From Lactobacillus corticis (GTDB taxonomy: Bacteria > Bacillota > Bacilli > Lactobacillales > Lactobacillaceae): a DNA stretch of 52,553 bases. Location of the stretch: positions 1 through 52,553 of the forward strand of contig NZ_BMAY01000010.1 of NCBI RefSeq assembly GCF_018327645.1, written 5' to 3'. Under the pieces are notes generated by a model. It ran no database searches, was not told the origin of the DNA, and saw only the letters and a program-made list of their open reading frames with translations. The position numbers and the translations under genes were made by a program. This document shows, piece after piece, positions 27,052 to 36,393 of the stretch (positions within the stretch are counted from its first letter, which is position 1; every line of letters begins with the position of its first letter).

Positions 27052-27893
27052 ATGAGTGAGTCATCAAAAAAGTAGAAAATAAACTTACTAAAAGCGATAT
27101 TTTCAAAACTTTTGTTTTTGAAAACTTTCAACAAGCTTCGTTTAACTATGAACGTATCCATGCATTAGCTTTCTGTGTGGACATGATTCCTACTATTAAA
27201 CGTATTTATAAGAACAAAAAAGATCAGGTTGCCGCTTTGAAGCGCCATAATACTTTTTTTAATGTAACTCCAGCGTTCAGTGGACCTGTAATTGGAATGA
27301 CAAGTGCCCTTGAGCAGGCAAAAGCCGACGGTGAAGATATTGATGAAGCGACCATAAATAGTATTAAAATTGGTCTAATGGGCCCACTATGTGGTGTAGG
27401 TGACCCTGTCATGTGGGGCACTCTGAGACCTATATTAGCAGCTTTAGGAGCTACTCTTGCAATGCAGGGATCGTGGTTAGGGCCGCTGATCTTCTTTGTA
27501 GCCTTCAATGCAGTTAGATTAGGTTTGAAGTGGTATGGATTAAAGTTAGGTCTTAATAGAGGATTGGCTTTAGTCCAGGATCTTTCTGGAGACTTATTAA
27601 AGAAATTGACCGAAGGAGCCACAATTTTAGGACTATTTATCATGGGGTGTTTGGTAAATAAATGGACGACTATTAATATTTCTTTGGTTGTTTCCAAAAC
27701 CACCACTAATGGAAAGACTACCATTACTACTGTACAAAATATTTTAGACGAGTTATGTCCTGGATTGGCAGCCTTGGGTTTGACCTTGTTGATGATGTAT
27801 TTACTGAAGAAAAAAGTAAGTCCAATAGTTTTGATTTTCATCCTTTTTGCGGTTGGAATTTTGGGCTATGCTTTAGGAATTTTAGGAAAATAG
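27052..27893 (+). CDS. sorD: PTS sorbose EIID, read through a -1 frameshift
   Basis: The natural start is ATG 27052 behind GAGGT. It reads M-S-E-S-S-K-K and then a TAG at 27073. The rest of EIID (VENKLTKSDIFKTF, NFQQASFNYERIHALAFC, GPLCGVGDPVMWGTLRPI and the C-terminal helices) continues in the -1 frame. The junction is A-AAA-AAG (27066-27072) in exact slippery phase with the stop codon next, the same heptamer as in E. coli dnaX. Either a -1 frameshift (or A-run slippage) makes full-length EIID, or one A has been lost. A GTG at 27177 would give only a truncated EIID. A 9-bp inverted repeat at 27100-27124 lies downstream. Confidence 0.85.
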
Positions 27894-27902
27894 GTGTTGA
27901 TA

Positions 27903-28058
27903 ATGTCTAATGTAGTAATTACATATTCAGTGGGCACACTTCTATTTTTTACAGGATTCTTTTCAAAAAAATGGTTTGGAAAGTTTGATTGGTTATATAC
28001 CATTCTGGGTTTCTTAATAATAGTAGTTGGAGTTCTAAAAAACAATGGGGGTGGTTAA
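27903..28058 (+). CDS. Small membrane protein at the end of the sor operon
   Basis: A 51-codon frame, ATG 27903 to TAA 28056-28058, with AGGTGTTGATA just upstream, starting 10 bases after sorD. It has two hydrophobic segments (about 4-20 and 31-46) separated by SKKWFGKFDW, and a GGG end. It is probably a real tail gene of the operon, perhaps an accessory of the transporter. I do not recognise a family. Confidence 0.6.
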   Translation: MSNVVITYSVGTLLFFTGFFSKKWFGKFDWLYTILGFLIIVVGVLKNNGGG

Positions 28059-28126
28059 TTATTGAAATAAGTAAATTATAATTGATGTACAACCTCTATG
28101 ATTATAAATGTGTATCCAATTTTATT

Positions 28127-28164
28127 GCACTTCTGTGAAACAACACTTAAGAAGTGCTTTTTTA
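28127..28164 (+). terminator. Terminator of the sor operon
   Basis: GCACTTCT (28127-28134) pairs with AGAAGTGC (28150-28157), with an inner GTG/CAC pair and a T run. Confidence 0.8.
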
Positions 28165-28262
28165 TTTGAATAATTAAGTTTAAAGTAAATGTTATGTGAT
28201 TAGTGTGTACCTACATAGTTGACAGCATTTTAATAAGTATTATCGATAACGGAGGCGACCAA

Positions 28263-29420
28263 ATGCCAAACTTTAAACACCTCGAACTATCCAACTTGAA
28301 TGAGTTTTATCATCTATACTTATATGCTTTTAACCGTCAAGATTCAGAGTATCGGCGAAAGTTTTTCACTGCTAGGTATAAAATGGCGCACTGCTATGGC
28401 CTGGTTGATAACGAAAAATTGCTAAGCGGGATGTACGCCCTGCCATTTACTGCTAGATTGCATGAACGCGACTATAAAGCAGCTGGTATTGGGGATGTAA
28501 TGACATACCCTGAAGCTGGTGGCCGCGGTTATGCCACTAAGATGTTGCAAAAGGCTTTGCATGAATTGCACGAGGACGATTATGCTTTGGCTTATTTAGC
28601 TCCCTTTTCCTCTCAGTTCTATCGGCGACTTGGCTTTGAAGATGTTTTCCAAAAGCATGCAGCTAAAGTTTTCAGTCGTGATATTCATCAATTGAATTTA
28701 GATCGCTTCACTGGAAAAGTTGAACGGGGTACCATTCCTGAAAATGTGGCTGTTTTGCAAAAATTGTATCAACCGAAAAATGGGATGATCTACCGTACTG
28801 CGGAATGGTGGAATTATCTGGCGCTAAAGATTGGCTGGAAAACTGCCATTTATTATAATGCTGCAGGTGCTCCTGAAGGTTATATTTTGTATGAGTTGGA
28901 ACAAAAAATGCACATCCAAGAATGGGTATGTGCAAGTTCTGATGCCTATTTTGGTTTGGCTAGTTTTATCACTGGTCATAGCTCGGTGGTGGAAGAAATT
29001 GATTTTGACTTTGTAGATGATAATTTTTCAGCTTTGTTTGCTGAACCAGCTGTTGTGCAGCAAGATATTCAGCCGTATATGATGGCCCGAATTGTGAATG
29101 TAGAGCAATTTCTTCAAAATTACGATTATTTGAGTAACTTCGATCAAGTTAGGGTAAAAGTTGTTGATCGTGTTTTGCCAGCTAATGGTGGTGTCTATCT
29201 TTTGAGTCGCAAGAATGGGCAGAATACAGTTGAACACAGTAACGACGGTGATCTGGATTTAGCAATAAGCGTAAATGAACTGACTGCACTGATGCTCGGA
29301 GCACATGATTTGGAGTGGGCTAAGTTTCATCGCAGCCTTGATATTCAGAATAGAGAAGCAGCAATGGACTGGGGCAGGAGTCTAAGAAGAGAAAAGCCAG
29401 AAATTAGGGACTATTTTTAG
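28263..29420 (+). CDS. Eis-like GNAT N-acetyltransferase
   Basis: A 385-residue protein of the Eis type: a GNAT domain (about 1-150, with AAGIGDVMTYPEAGGRGYATKML as the acetyl-CoA loop region and APFSSQFYRRLGFE), a second GNAT-like half and a C-terminal sterol-carrier-like part. Eis proteins acetylate amines, including aminoglycosides in some bacteria; the natural substrate here is unknown. ATG 28263 is chosen for GGAGG at 28251-28255; the longer frame starting at 28203 lacks a site. Confidence 0.85.
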   Translation: MPNFKHLELSNLNEFYHLYLYAFNRQDSEYRRKFFTARYKMAHCYGLVDNEKLLSGMYALPFTARLHERDYKAAGIGDVMTYPEAGGRGYATKMLQKALHELHEDDYALAYLAPFSSQFYRRLGFEDVFQKHAAKVFSRDIHQLNLDRFTGKVERGTIPENVAVLQKLYQPKNGMIYRTAEWWNYLALKIGWKTAIYYNAAGAPEGYILYELEQKMHIQEWVCASSDAYFGLASFITGHSSVVEEIDFDFVDDNFSALFAEPAVVQQDIQPYMMARIVNVEQFLQNYDYLSNFDQVRVKVVDRVLPANGGVYLLSRKNGQNTVEHSNDGDLDLAISVNELTALMLGAHDLEWAKFHRSLDIQNREAAMDWGRSLRREKPEIRDYF

Positions 29421-29476
29421 GAAAGAAAAGTATTCCATATTGGTATAACCAAAAAATGGGATAAAATAACTTTTTT

Positions 29477-29745
29477 ACTGATAAAGAATCTGATTCTTTA
29501 TCAGTTGAAGTAACTTATATATTCTGTAATTTTTCTCTTAAGATCCTCAATGTATTTAAAAGTGTCTTCAAGGCCTTAGAACAACTGTTTGAGTATCCCC
29601 CAACCCCCCAAGCGTCTAATGAATTTCCTTTACGAGACATGGATTGCGTAATACCATGATTATCAAGCTTTTTGAGTGTAGTGGTCGATAATTGAAAATA
29701 AAAAAGCCCCTAAACTAGGCTTTGTATTAGTTTAGAGACTTGATT
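29477..29745 (-). mobile_element. IS3-family remnant (short copy)
   Basis: On the minus strand the sequence encodes KLDNHGITQSMSRKGNSLD, the hallmark near the end of IS3-family OrfB transposases, followed by frame decay. A 13-bp hairpin at 29477-29505 resembles the corresponding end at 38046. Near 29706-29737 there is a CTAAACTA/TAGTTTAG hairpin with a T run on the minus strand, similar to one at 38690; this may also terminate the methyltransferase gene. Most of the element, including OrfA, is deleted. Confidence 0.75.
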
Positions 29746-29821
29746 CATGATATGGTACTTTTTTAATTGTATACGTTTACCCATTTTTTTAGTTTTCGTA
29801 TATAAAGTTCATCTGACCAAG

Positions 29822-31691
29822 TTATCTTTTTAGAAAGCCATAATCATAGATGTAGCCATTTATTTTCTGTTCCAAATTGTTGTAACTTGGCTTGAAATAA
29901 TCGTTATAGCTGGCTGAAGCCTTCGTATTATGAATTATGCGTCTTATTTGTTCCCAGCCGGCATCCCAACGAAGCAGGTTAAATTCAGGATAGTCTTCAT
30001 CCAATAAAACTCTGTATCGAAATGTTTCTTTGAGAACGTTTGTTGCATCGGTCAGTACAATTTTAGCTTCGTTGCTTAAAAACTCTCTGTGCGAATTTAG
30101 CCAAGAAGCGACAAACCGCTCATCATCATCCATTATTTCAAAACCCATATCTGAATTTTTGTTTTCTGCTGCAATCTTTCCTATTTCTTGTTTTGTAAGC
30201 CAGAAAAACTGATTTTTAATATCGTATAAATTATTCTTATATTCAACATTTTTTAGAGAAACTTGATAACTATAGGTGTTAAAGAGAGAATAGACAACAC
30301 AGTCTGCTAAAACTTGATTATAAGTCTTGGGATCGTCTAACAATTTTCTGGAAGGCTTAGAATAATTATCTTTATCGAATATCCAGCTGTGTTTTGTGGC
30401 TTTTCTGATTGCAAAGTTGATAATAACTCTATCAAAGTTTTCTTTCATTATCGGAAATCCATTTCCATCTCTGTAACAGGCGCTGAACAAAGCGGTTTCT
30501 AATTTAGACTTTTCAACATTATTGGCCTTATTCCATGCATATCCTAAAGCTTCTTTTGGATATTTAGGTGGTTTGTGAGCTGACTTTTCTTTTGTCTTAA
30601 ACGCGCTAGTAAAAGTAGGATAGGTATCAGGTTCGCACCAATCAATTTCTTTTGCCTTGGGTAAGGCATCCCTGACCCACTTAGATAAGAAGTCTTTAGT
30701 ATCAAGGTTTTGAAGCATATGTTCTGAAATATTTATAACACCAAACCGTGGTTCAATTGCTTTAACAGTTAAAGGAAATTCTTCAGGAACAGAATATTTT
30801 TGATTATTTCTAGATTCTAAAATTGTAAATGAGATACCCCATTCGGAAGAAGTATCATTAAATTCTCCTGCATTTAACAAGAAACCAGACTTATATTCAT
30901 ATCTAGAGAATAAGTAATCAGTAAGTTTACCAAAATAGTTTCCTCCAGCCATAAACTGACTTTTGGTAAAGGTAGCCAATACAACATGCGACAGATGGAA
31001 TCTTTCTCTGAACATGTTACATCTATAGAAAAATTGAGAGTAAAGATTTTCTGACGCATGACCAATATCTGCCTCCTTCATTAAATCATGGGTAGCCGAG
31101 TTTGCTACTCCTGCTTTGTGGTGAACAGAATCAAATCTCAAGTCTCCTGAAGTTGCGTAGGGAGGGTTTTGGTAAAAGACCAGGGGTTTGTCAGATAACA
31201 TCGCTTCTACCAGTTCTGGTGCAAACCTATATAATTTAGACCTTTTAGCGTTATCAGGATTGATATCAATATCATCATTTAAAAAATCATACTGAAAGGC
31301 TACGTTGTTTTTGTTGAACATTTTACATAAATCAAGTTCATTTTCAAAAAGAGTAGAAGAAAATAAATGCTTGAACTTAAAGTCACGGGTCAAATTTTTA
31401 GAACCCGCGGACCCATCCCAAACATAGTAGTGATCACGCCAATTTTCATGATTTAAAGCTTTGCCTATAGCATCAATCGCTTCATTTGCCCAAATGGTTG
31501 GAGTCCAAAATTCCCCCGATCTTCTCCTTTGAACTTCTTCTAATAGAGCATCCCCAACAGCAACAATCTTTTTAACTTCAGAGGCAGAGTAGTTAGTATC
31601 GAATCTTGAGAAAAATGCATACCAATTTCTACCGTTAATTCTGTAGTCATGATACGTTCCATCGTCTTTTTTTAGTGTAGCAGTATTGTTT
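29822..31691 (-). pseudogene. DNA methyltransferase, C-terminal part of a frameshifted gene
   Basis: The reading frame is open from just after the A7 run at 31689-31695 to 29822. It contains motif I in the form VWDGSAGSKNLTRDF (near 31400), where relatives have WDPACGTGNLTRDY, and the catalytic NPPY in VFYQNPPYATSGD. This marks an N6-adenine class methyltransferase. No ATG, GTG or TTG occurs between the frameshift and TTG 31393, which is already past motif I, so a functional protein needs a shift from the upstream frame (31647-32519). The combined protein would be about 900 residues. It is decayed or switched off by the A run. Confidence 0.8.
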
Positions 31692-32519
31692 TTTTATTAG
31701 GAAGGAATCATGATCAGTAAGAGCTGTAATGAACATTCCAACTTGTTCTTGACTAGTGAGTTTAGTTTTTCCTTGAGTAACTAACCGAGAAAATTCATCA
31801 AAAACTCCTCTAATGTTGGCATCTGTAACTGGGATTTTTGTCAGATTATGAACATCATCTGTTACCGCTAGATCAGCAATCAGTCCAATAACATCATTGA
31901 CATCAAAATCCTTTGCTTCAACATCATAAACATAAGGATTAATGTTTCTGTCTTCTTCAAGCCTCTCATAAAGAATTTTAGGTTCTAGATTATCGTAAAC
32001 GTATCTAGGGTTTAATTTTTCCCAGTCGGCGCCTAATGGTAGCTTTAAATAATCCCACAGTACTCTGGCATTAATAACAAATACTTGATCAACGTCTGCA
32101 GCGAGTACTACATTAGGCATTTCAAGATGCAGCGTATTGCCTTCAGCAATATGCTCTTCAATACGCTTCAAGTAGTAAATTACTTGTGCAAGGATCTTTT
32201 CTTGTTCAAGTCTCTTTGACATGCTGACATCGCTCTTGAACTCGGTTATCAAGTTCATCGATACGGTAATATTACGGACAAACATTAGGCCATCAGTTTG
32301 AAGTAGCTTTTCAATGTGAGTCGCATAATCTTTGTTTTCTTTGTAGTCAGCAAAACAGTAATTCAAAACCGCATACCATTGTGCTTGAACATTATCTTCT
32401 TGTTTAGTTCCCTTTATCTTCTTTATATTCCTGAGCGCACTTAGAAAATCTTTTTGTCGTGTTTTAGGATACTTTCGCCAACCAATCAATGTCTTGGAAT
32501 CTTGATCTACATTTTTCAC
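31647..32519 (-). pseudogene. DNA methyltransferase, N-terminal part of the frameshifted gene
   Basis: A 290-residue frame starting at GTG 32519 with GGAGG eight bases upstream. Up to HDSFLIKK it is the N-terminal helical region of the methyltransferase continued at 31691. After the minus-strand A7 run (31689-31695) the frame goes wrong (QYCYTKKRRWNVS, stop). Removing one A joins it perfectly to NNTATLKKDDGTYHDYRING and the catalytic part. I see no recognisable domain in this half. Confidence 0.75.
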
Positions 32520-32739
32520 TTCTTATTCCTCCAATTTCTTTCACATTAAAAAGTAAACATTGATATCTGTTATTCAGGTCTCCAAAGTCCACCTTATCTA
32601 ACATATGCTCTCGACTTTCCTGGTCTAATTCCAAATAGGCTAGCGTCATTGCTTCACTACAATGGTTCAACAATTTCATTACCAGGCCGATATTATGATT
32701 GGATTGTTCATACACACGGTATGTTTCAGTTTTTCTCAT
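32464..32739 (-). pseudogene. Remnant of a tyrosine recombinase/integrase (C-terminal end)
   Basis: The frame reads MRKTETYRVYEQSNHNIGLV, then MKLLNHCSEAMTLAYLELDQ: the end of a phage-type integrase, with the conserved Arg (in MRKT), the LLNH histidine and a tyrosine in LAYL. The residue usually His three before the Arg reads Gln, and the N-terminal catalytic domain is missing. It ends next to the methyltransferase start, suggesting that the island was once integrase-borne. Confidence 0.65.
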
Positions 32740-32754
32740 GGTTTGAATAAAATC

Positions 32755-33021
32755 TTAAGGCTTTGAAATGTGTGACATGACTTGATGGTACAAATGCTCA
32801 CCAACCATAGCGCATTCCTGTGTTTCTGAATGACGAAAAAGTCCAGGCCAATAATAGACTTTAGTTGCTAGATTTTTTTCACATCTCTCAAGATAGTCAA
32901 TAAATATTTTAAGGTCCTGTCTACAGTGTTTCAAATATGCAGGTTTTTTAAAGCGAAGAATATTGCTGTCTTTAAAAAAGTGAGCTCTATCAAAGCAAAA
33001 AAATGCAGTTTCTTCCGTCAA
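32755..33021 (-). CDS. Short uncharacterised frame, possibly a fragment
   Basis: An 88-residue frame from TTG 33021 without a visible ribosome binding site. It is rich in aromatic and charged residues (YYWPGLFRHSETQECAMVGE). I recognise no family. It sits between the integrase remnant and a structured gap, so it may be the relic of a larger gene. Confidence 0.3.
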   Translation of the reverse strand: MTEETAFFCFDRAHFFKDSNILRFKKPAYLKHCRQDLKIFIDYLERCEKNLATKVYYWPGLFRHSETQECAMVGEHLYHQVMSHISKP

Positions 33022-33044
33022 ATCGAAAGCTATTCAGAAGATGC

Positions 33045-33132
33045 AAAAAACTCTTTTAGAATGTGTGTTTCTTTTATAAGCTAATTATCTTTAATAATAA
33101 TTGGCTTATAAACATTTTGGAGAAGAGTTTTT
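33045..33132. repeat. Large nested inverted repeat
   Basis: An inner stem TTATAAGCTAATTA (33074-33087) pairs with 33098-33111 apart from one wobble. Outer arms AAAACTCTT and AAGAGTTTT (near 33047 and 33123) extend it. No gene lies inside. It could be a small mobile relic or a terminator-like structure. Confidence 0.5.
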
Positions 33133-33165
33133 ATTTACCTTTATAGTTGCAGTAATTTATTTTCC

Positions 33166-33195
33166 CCCCTAACCAGGTATCTACCTGATTAGGGG
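33166..33195. repeat. GC-rich hairpin downstream of the IclR gene
   Basis: CCCCTAA-C-CAGGTA pairs with TACCTG-A-TTAGGGG across a 2-base loop, with one mismatch. There is no T run on either side, so it is not a standard terminator, though it lies where the minus-strand iclR transcript should end. Confidence 0.5.
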
Positions 33196-33278
33196 AATTT
33201 ATTAATATGTGACGTAAATTATTGATGGTATTTTAGATAATTCCACTTTTAATGTGAAAACAAACACTATTGTGAGTA

Positions 33279-34034
33279 TCAAAGTTTATCTAAAATTTGC
33301 TTTTGAGTCTGAAATCCCAGCGCAATCCAATCATTGATTTTTTCTTGATTTGTTCTAAATAATGGAGCACTGATACTGAAGGCTCCGAATATGTGTTCGT
33401 TTTTCATTAATGCAAAGCCGATACAGTATATTCCGTCTTGATTTTCAACATTATCAATGGCATATCCTTGTTTTCGAATTATATTAATTTCACTAAGAAG
33501 TTCATCTCTACTGATAATTGTGTTCTTAGTCATTTTTACTAGTGCTGTGTGGTCAATGTAACTATTGATGGCTTTATCTGAATAGCAGGCAAGAATTGCC
33601 TTTCCCATTGCAGAAGAATACATGTTCATAGTTCCACCCAGAACCAAATCAAATCGTATATTATTGGTGCTTTTTGCTCTATCAAGTAGAACCACCTTAT
33701 TATTTTCAACGATGCCTAGGTTAACTGCCTCGGTAGTTTCATCACGTAGCTTATTAAGAAACGGCATTGCTACTTCTTCCAAATTAAAACTATGCACCGC
33801 CTGATCTCCGTATTTTATAAAAATAGTCCCTAGGCAATATTTTTTATTAACCCCAGTTGCTCTGACTAATCCACAATATTCTAGTGTTTGAAGAATTTTT
33901 AAAACTGTAGATTTTGAAATCGTCATCTTAGAACTGATCTCCTTTAAGGTAAGTGGTTCTTCAGAATCTGAGATTATATCCAACAAATCCTTGGCTTTTA
34001 GTATAACAGCACCGTATAAGTTTTTTTCTGTCAT
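33279..34034 (-). CDS. IclR-family regulator (KdgR-like)
   Basis: A 251-residue regulator: N-terminal winged helix (LTLKEISSKMTISKSTVLKI, about 28-47) and a C-terminal IclR effector domain (GGTMNMYSSAMGKAILACYS, about 133-152; ENQDGIYCIGFAL). It is divergent from the kduD operon and most likely controls it, as KdgR proteins sense KDG-type metabolites. The shared region 34035-34177 carries a good promoter for the operon. Confidence 0.85.
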   Translation of the reverse strand: MTEKNLYGAVILKAKDLLDIISDSEEPLTLKEISSKMTISKSTVLKILQTLEYCGLVRATGVNKKYCLGTIFIKYGDQAVHSFNLEEVAMPFLNKLRDETTEAVNLGIVENNKVVLLDRAKSTNNIRFDLVLGGTMNMYSSAMGKAILACYSDKAINSYIDHTALVKMTKNTIISRDELLSEINIIRKQGYAIDNVENQDGIYCIGFALMKNEHIFGAFSISAPLFRTNQEKINDWIALGFQTQKQILDKL

Positions 34035-34081
34035 AGAATCCTCTCCTTATTAGACTATATGTTTATTTTATCAAAATTATC

Positions 34082-34110
34082 TTGACTATCTATTATTAAG
34101 CGCTTACAAT
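34082..34110 (+). promoter_or_regulatory. Promoter of the KDG cluster with cre-like core
   Basis: TTGACT (34082-34087), a 17-base spacer and TACAAT (34105-34110). The spacer and -10 contain TTAAGCGCTTACAA, whose right half fits cre but whose TG is replaced. CcpA or a LacI-type factor could bind here. Confidence 0.7.
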
Positions 34111-34177
34111 CTACGTGTAAATAAGAAATGGCATTTCTTAAATGGAAATAAACAGATTTGATAAAGGAGTTATTATC

Positions 34178-35005
34178 ATGTCAGAGATTCATGAAACAGA
34201 AAAAGAAATCAAGCAACATGAAGAGGAATTGAAGAATAATTTTAGTATGGATAAATTCAGCCTCAAAGGTAAAGTGGCCGTTATTACCGGTGGAAATACT
34301 GGGTTAGGACAAGGCTACGCAATTGCTATGGCAAAGGCAGGAGCTGATATTTTTATTCCAACTTTCGGAAAAAAAGAATGGAAAAATACCCAAGAAATCA
34401 TTGAAAGTGTTGGGCAAAAGGTTGAATTTTTAGATTGTGACTTAACTAAACCTGGTGAACCAGAAAAGGTTATTGAAGAAGCGATTGCAAGAATGGGCCA
34501 TATTGATATCCTTGTAAATAATGCAGGAATGATTAAACGTAATCCGATACTTGAATCTAAAGATGAGGATTGGGATAAAGTTATAGCAATCAATTTGAGT
34601 GCTGTTTATCACATGTCACTTGCAGCTTCTAAGGTTTTTGCTAAACAGAATAGTGGAAGAATTATTAATATTGGTTCAATGCTTTCCTTCCAAGGCGGCA
34701 AATTCATTCCTTCATATACGGCTTCGAAACATGGGGTTGCTGGTTTGACTAAGGCTTTTGCTTCTGAAATGGGGGCATACAACGTTACTGTCAATGCTAT
34801 AGCTCCAGGATATATTAAGACTGAAAATACAGCTCCGATTAGAGCTCAAAAAGAAAGAAATGAAGAAATCTTAAGCAGAATTCCTATGGGACATTGGGCA
34901 GATCCATATGAATTAATGGGACCTGCTGTATTCTTAGCAAGTGACGCAGCGGCTTACATTAATGGTGCAATCATTCCCGTAGATGGTGGATATTTAGTTC
35001 GTTAA
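34178..35005 (+). CDS. kduD: 2-dehydro-3-deoxy-D-gluconate 5-dehydrogenase-like SDR
   Basis: A 275-residue short-chain dehydrogenase: TGGNTGLGQG for NAD, NNAGMIKRNP (typical of KduD), catalytic SYTASKHG and VDGGYLVR at the end. It interconverts the two diketo forms on the way to KDG. The start ATG 34178 has AAGGAG at 34164-34169. It carries a charged N-terminal extension (about 30 residues, HETEKEIKQHEEELKNN) not needed for the fold. It leads the cluster. Confidence 0.85.
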   Translation: MSEIHETEKEIKQHEEELKNNFSMDKFSLKGKVAVITGGNTGLGQGYAIAMAKAGADIFIPTFGKKEWKNTQEIIESVGQKVEFLDCDLTKPGEPEKVIEEAIARMGHIDILVNNAGMIKRNPILESKDEDWDKVIAINLSAVYHMSLAASKVFAKQNSGRIINIGSMLSFQGGKFIPSYTASKHGVAGLTKAFASEMGAYNVTVNAIAPGYIKTENTAPIRAQKERNEEILSRIPMGHWADPYELMGPAVFLASDAAAYINGAIIPVDGGYLVR

Positions 35006-35040
35006 AATAACTTTTTTATTTTAAGGAAGGTAATTCTAAA

Positions 35041-36377
35041 ATGTCCGTTATAAATTACATTATGTCCCTTGGTGCAAGTGTCATGATGCCGATAATATTT
35101 CTTATATTGGGACTAATTATAGGAATGGGATTTGGAAAATCTCTAATATCCGGGCTAAAAGTTGGGGTTGGATTTGTGGGTTTGAGCGTAATTACACAGT
35201 TACTTTCAGACAATATTGGTCCGGCTGTTAATTCTATGGTTAAAGCTTACCATTTACACTTGTATACGCTTGATATCGGCTGGCCCGCAGCTTCACAAGT
35301 TGCTTTTGCAACATCAGTAGGTGCAATAATCATCCCATTAGGTTTACTCGTTAATTTGGTTATTTTGCTTATTGGATGTACTAAAACTTTAAATATTGAT
35401 CTTTGGAATTATTGGCATTTTGCTTTTATAGGATCAATTGTATACTTTGCAACTAAAAGTTTTTGGTGGGGGATGTTTGCGTCAATAATAACCATTATTG
35501 TTACGCTTGTTGGTGCAGATAGATCCCAAAAAAGAGTAGAAGAGTTCTATGGAAAGGACTTGACAGAATTTCAATTCCACAAGCTTTCTGCATTAGTTTT
35601 ATTCCTTTTGCAATTATAATCAATTGGATAGTGGATAGGATTCCTGGGTTAAATAGAATTGATATTGACGCAGATAAAATGAAAGAAAAGTTTGGAGTAT
35701 TAGGTGATCCGATTGTTTTAGGAGTTATTGTTGGAATAATTATAGGAGCGTTGGCCAAATATTCTGTTGCTAAGATTCTTCAGTTAGGTGTCATTCTAGC
35801 TGCAGTTATGGTTCTTATCCCAAGAATAACCGGCTTGTTTATTGAAGGTCTTTCCCCTATCGCAAAAAGAACTCAGGAAATTGTTAAGCAAAAGTTTAGA
35901 GGAAAAGAATTTAATATCGGAATGACTCCAGCTTTAGTAATAGGTCATCCAGTTACTTTAGTAACCAGTTTGCTTTTAATCCCAATTATTCTCTTTCTTT
36001 CAGTAATTATTCCTGGTAATCAATTTTTGCCTTTAGCAAGTTTGTCTGGTTTAATCTACATTTTTCCTTTAGTTTTACCTTACACCAAAGGAAATGTCTT
36101 AAAGTCACTACTAGTAGGCATCGTAAGTTTAATCTTTGGTGTATTATCAGCTACTGCACTTGCATGAATTTTTACTCACGCAGTAAAAATGGTTCAATCT
36201 AGTTTGATACCTGCAGGTACAAATTCAGTTGCAAGTATAGATTTTGCAGCTAGTCCATTAGCTTGGTTAGTGTACGAGACAACAGTAAATCTTCCAATTA
36301 TTGGTGCAATATTGTTGACAATTTTTGCTTTAATTTTACTTATTTGGAACAAAAAACAAATAAAGAAAGGTTTGTAA
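35041..36377 (+). pseudogene. Galactitol-type PTS EIIC, broken by a frameshift and a stop
   Basis: The first frame (35041-35619) reads a normal GatC-like N-terminus (FLILGLIIGMGFGKSL, then GVGFVGLSVI). Near 35570 the true frame changes: the expected ISIPQAFCISFIPFAIIINW continues one frame over, fitting loss of one base. That frame runs to TGA at 36165-36167 (ALA-stop-IFTHAV, where a Trp codon would fit) and then continues unchanged to 36377. Two independent lesions make it a pseudogene. No EIIA or EIIB of this type is nearby, so the transporter was incomplete or relied on distant genes. Confidence 0.88.
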
Positions 36378-36393
36378 AGAAAACTGTGATTTT

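Noticed and set aside
27224..27841. 205-codon frame on the minus strand
   Set aside because: It lies wholly opposite the well-supported EIID coding sequence and has no start signals.
33166..33195. Hairpin as the iclR terminator
   Set aside because: Position fits but there is no T run in the required direction.
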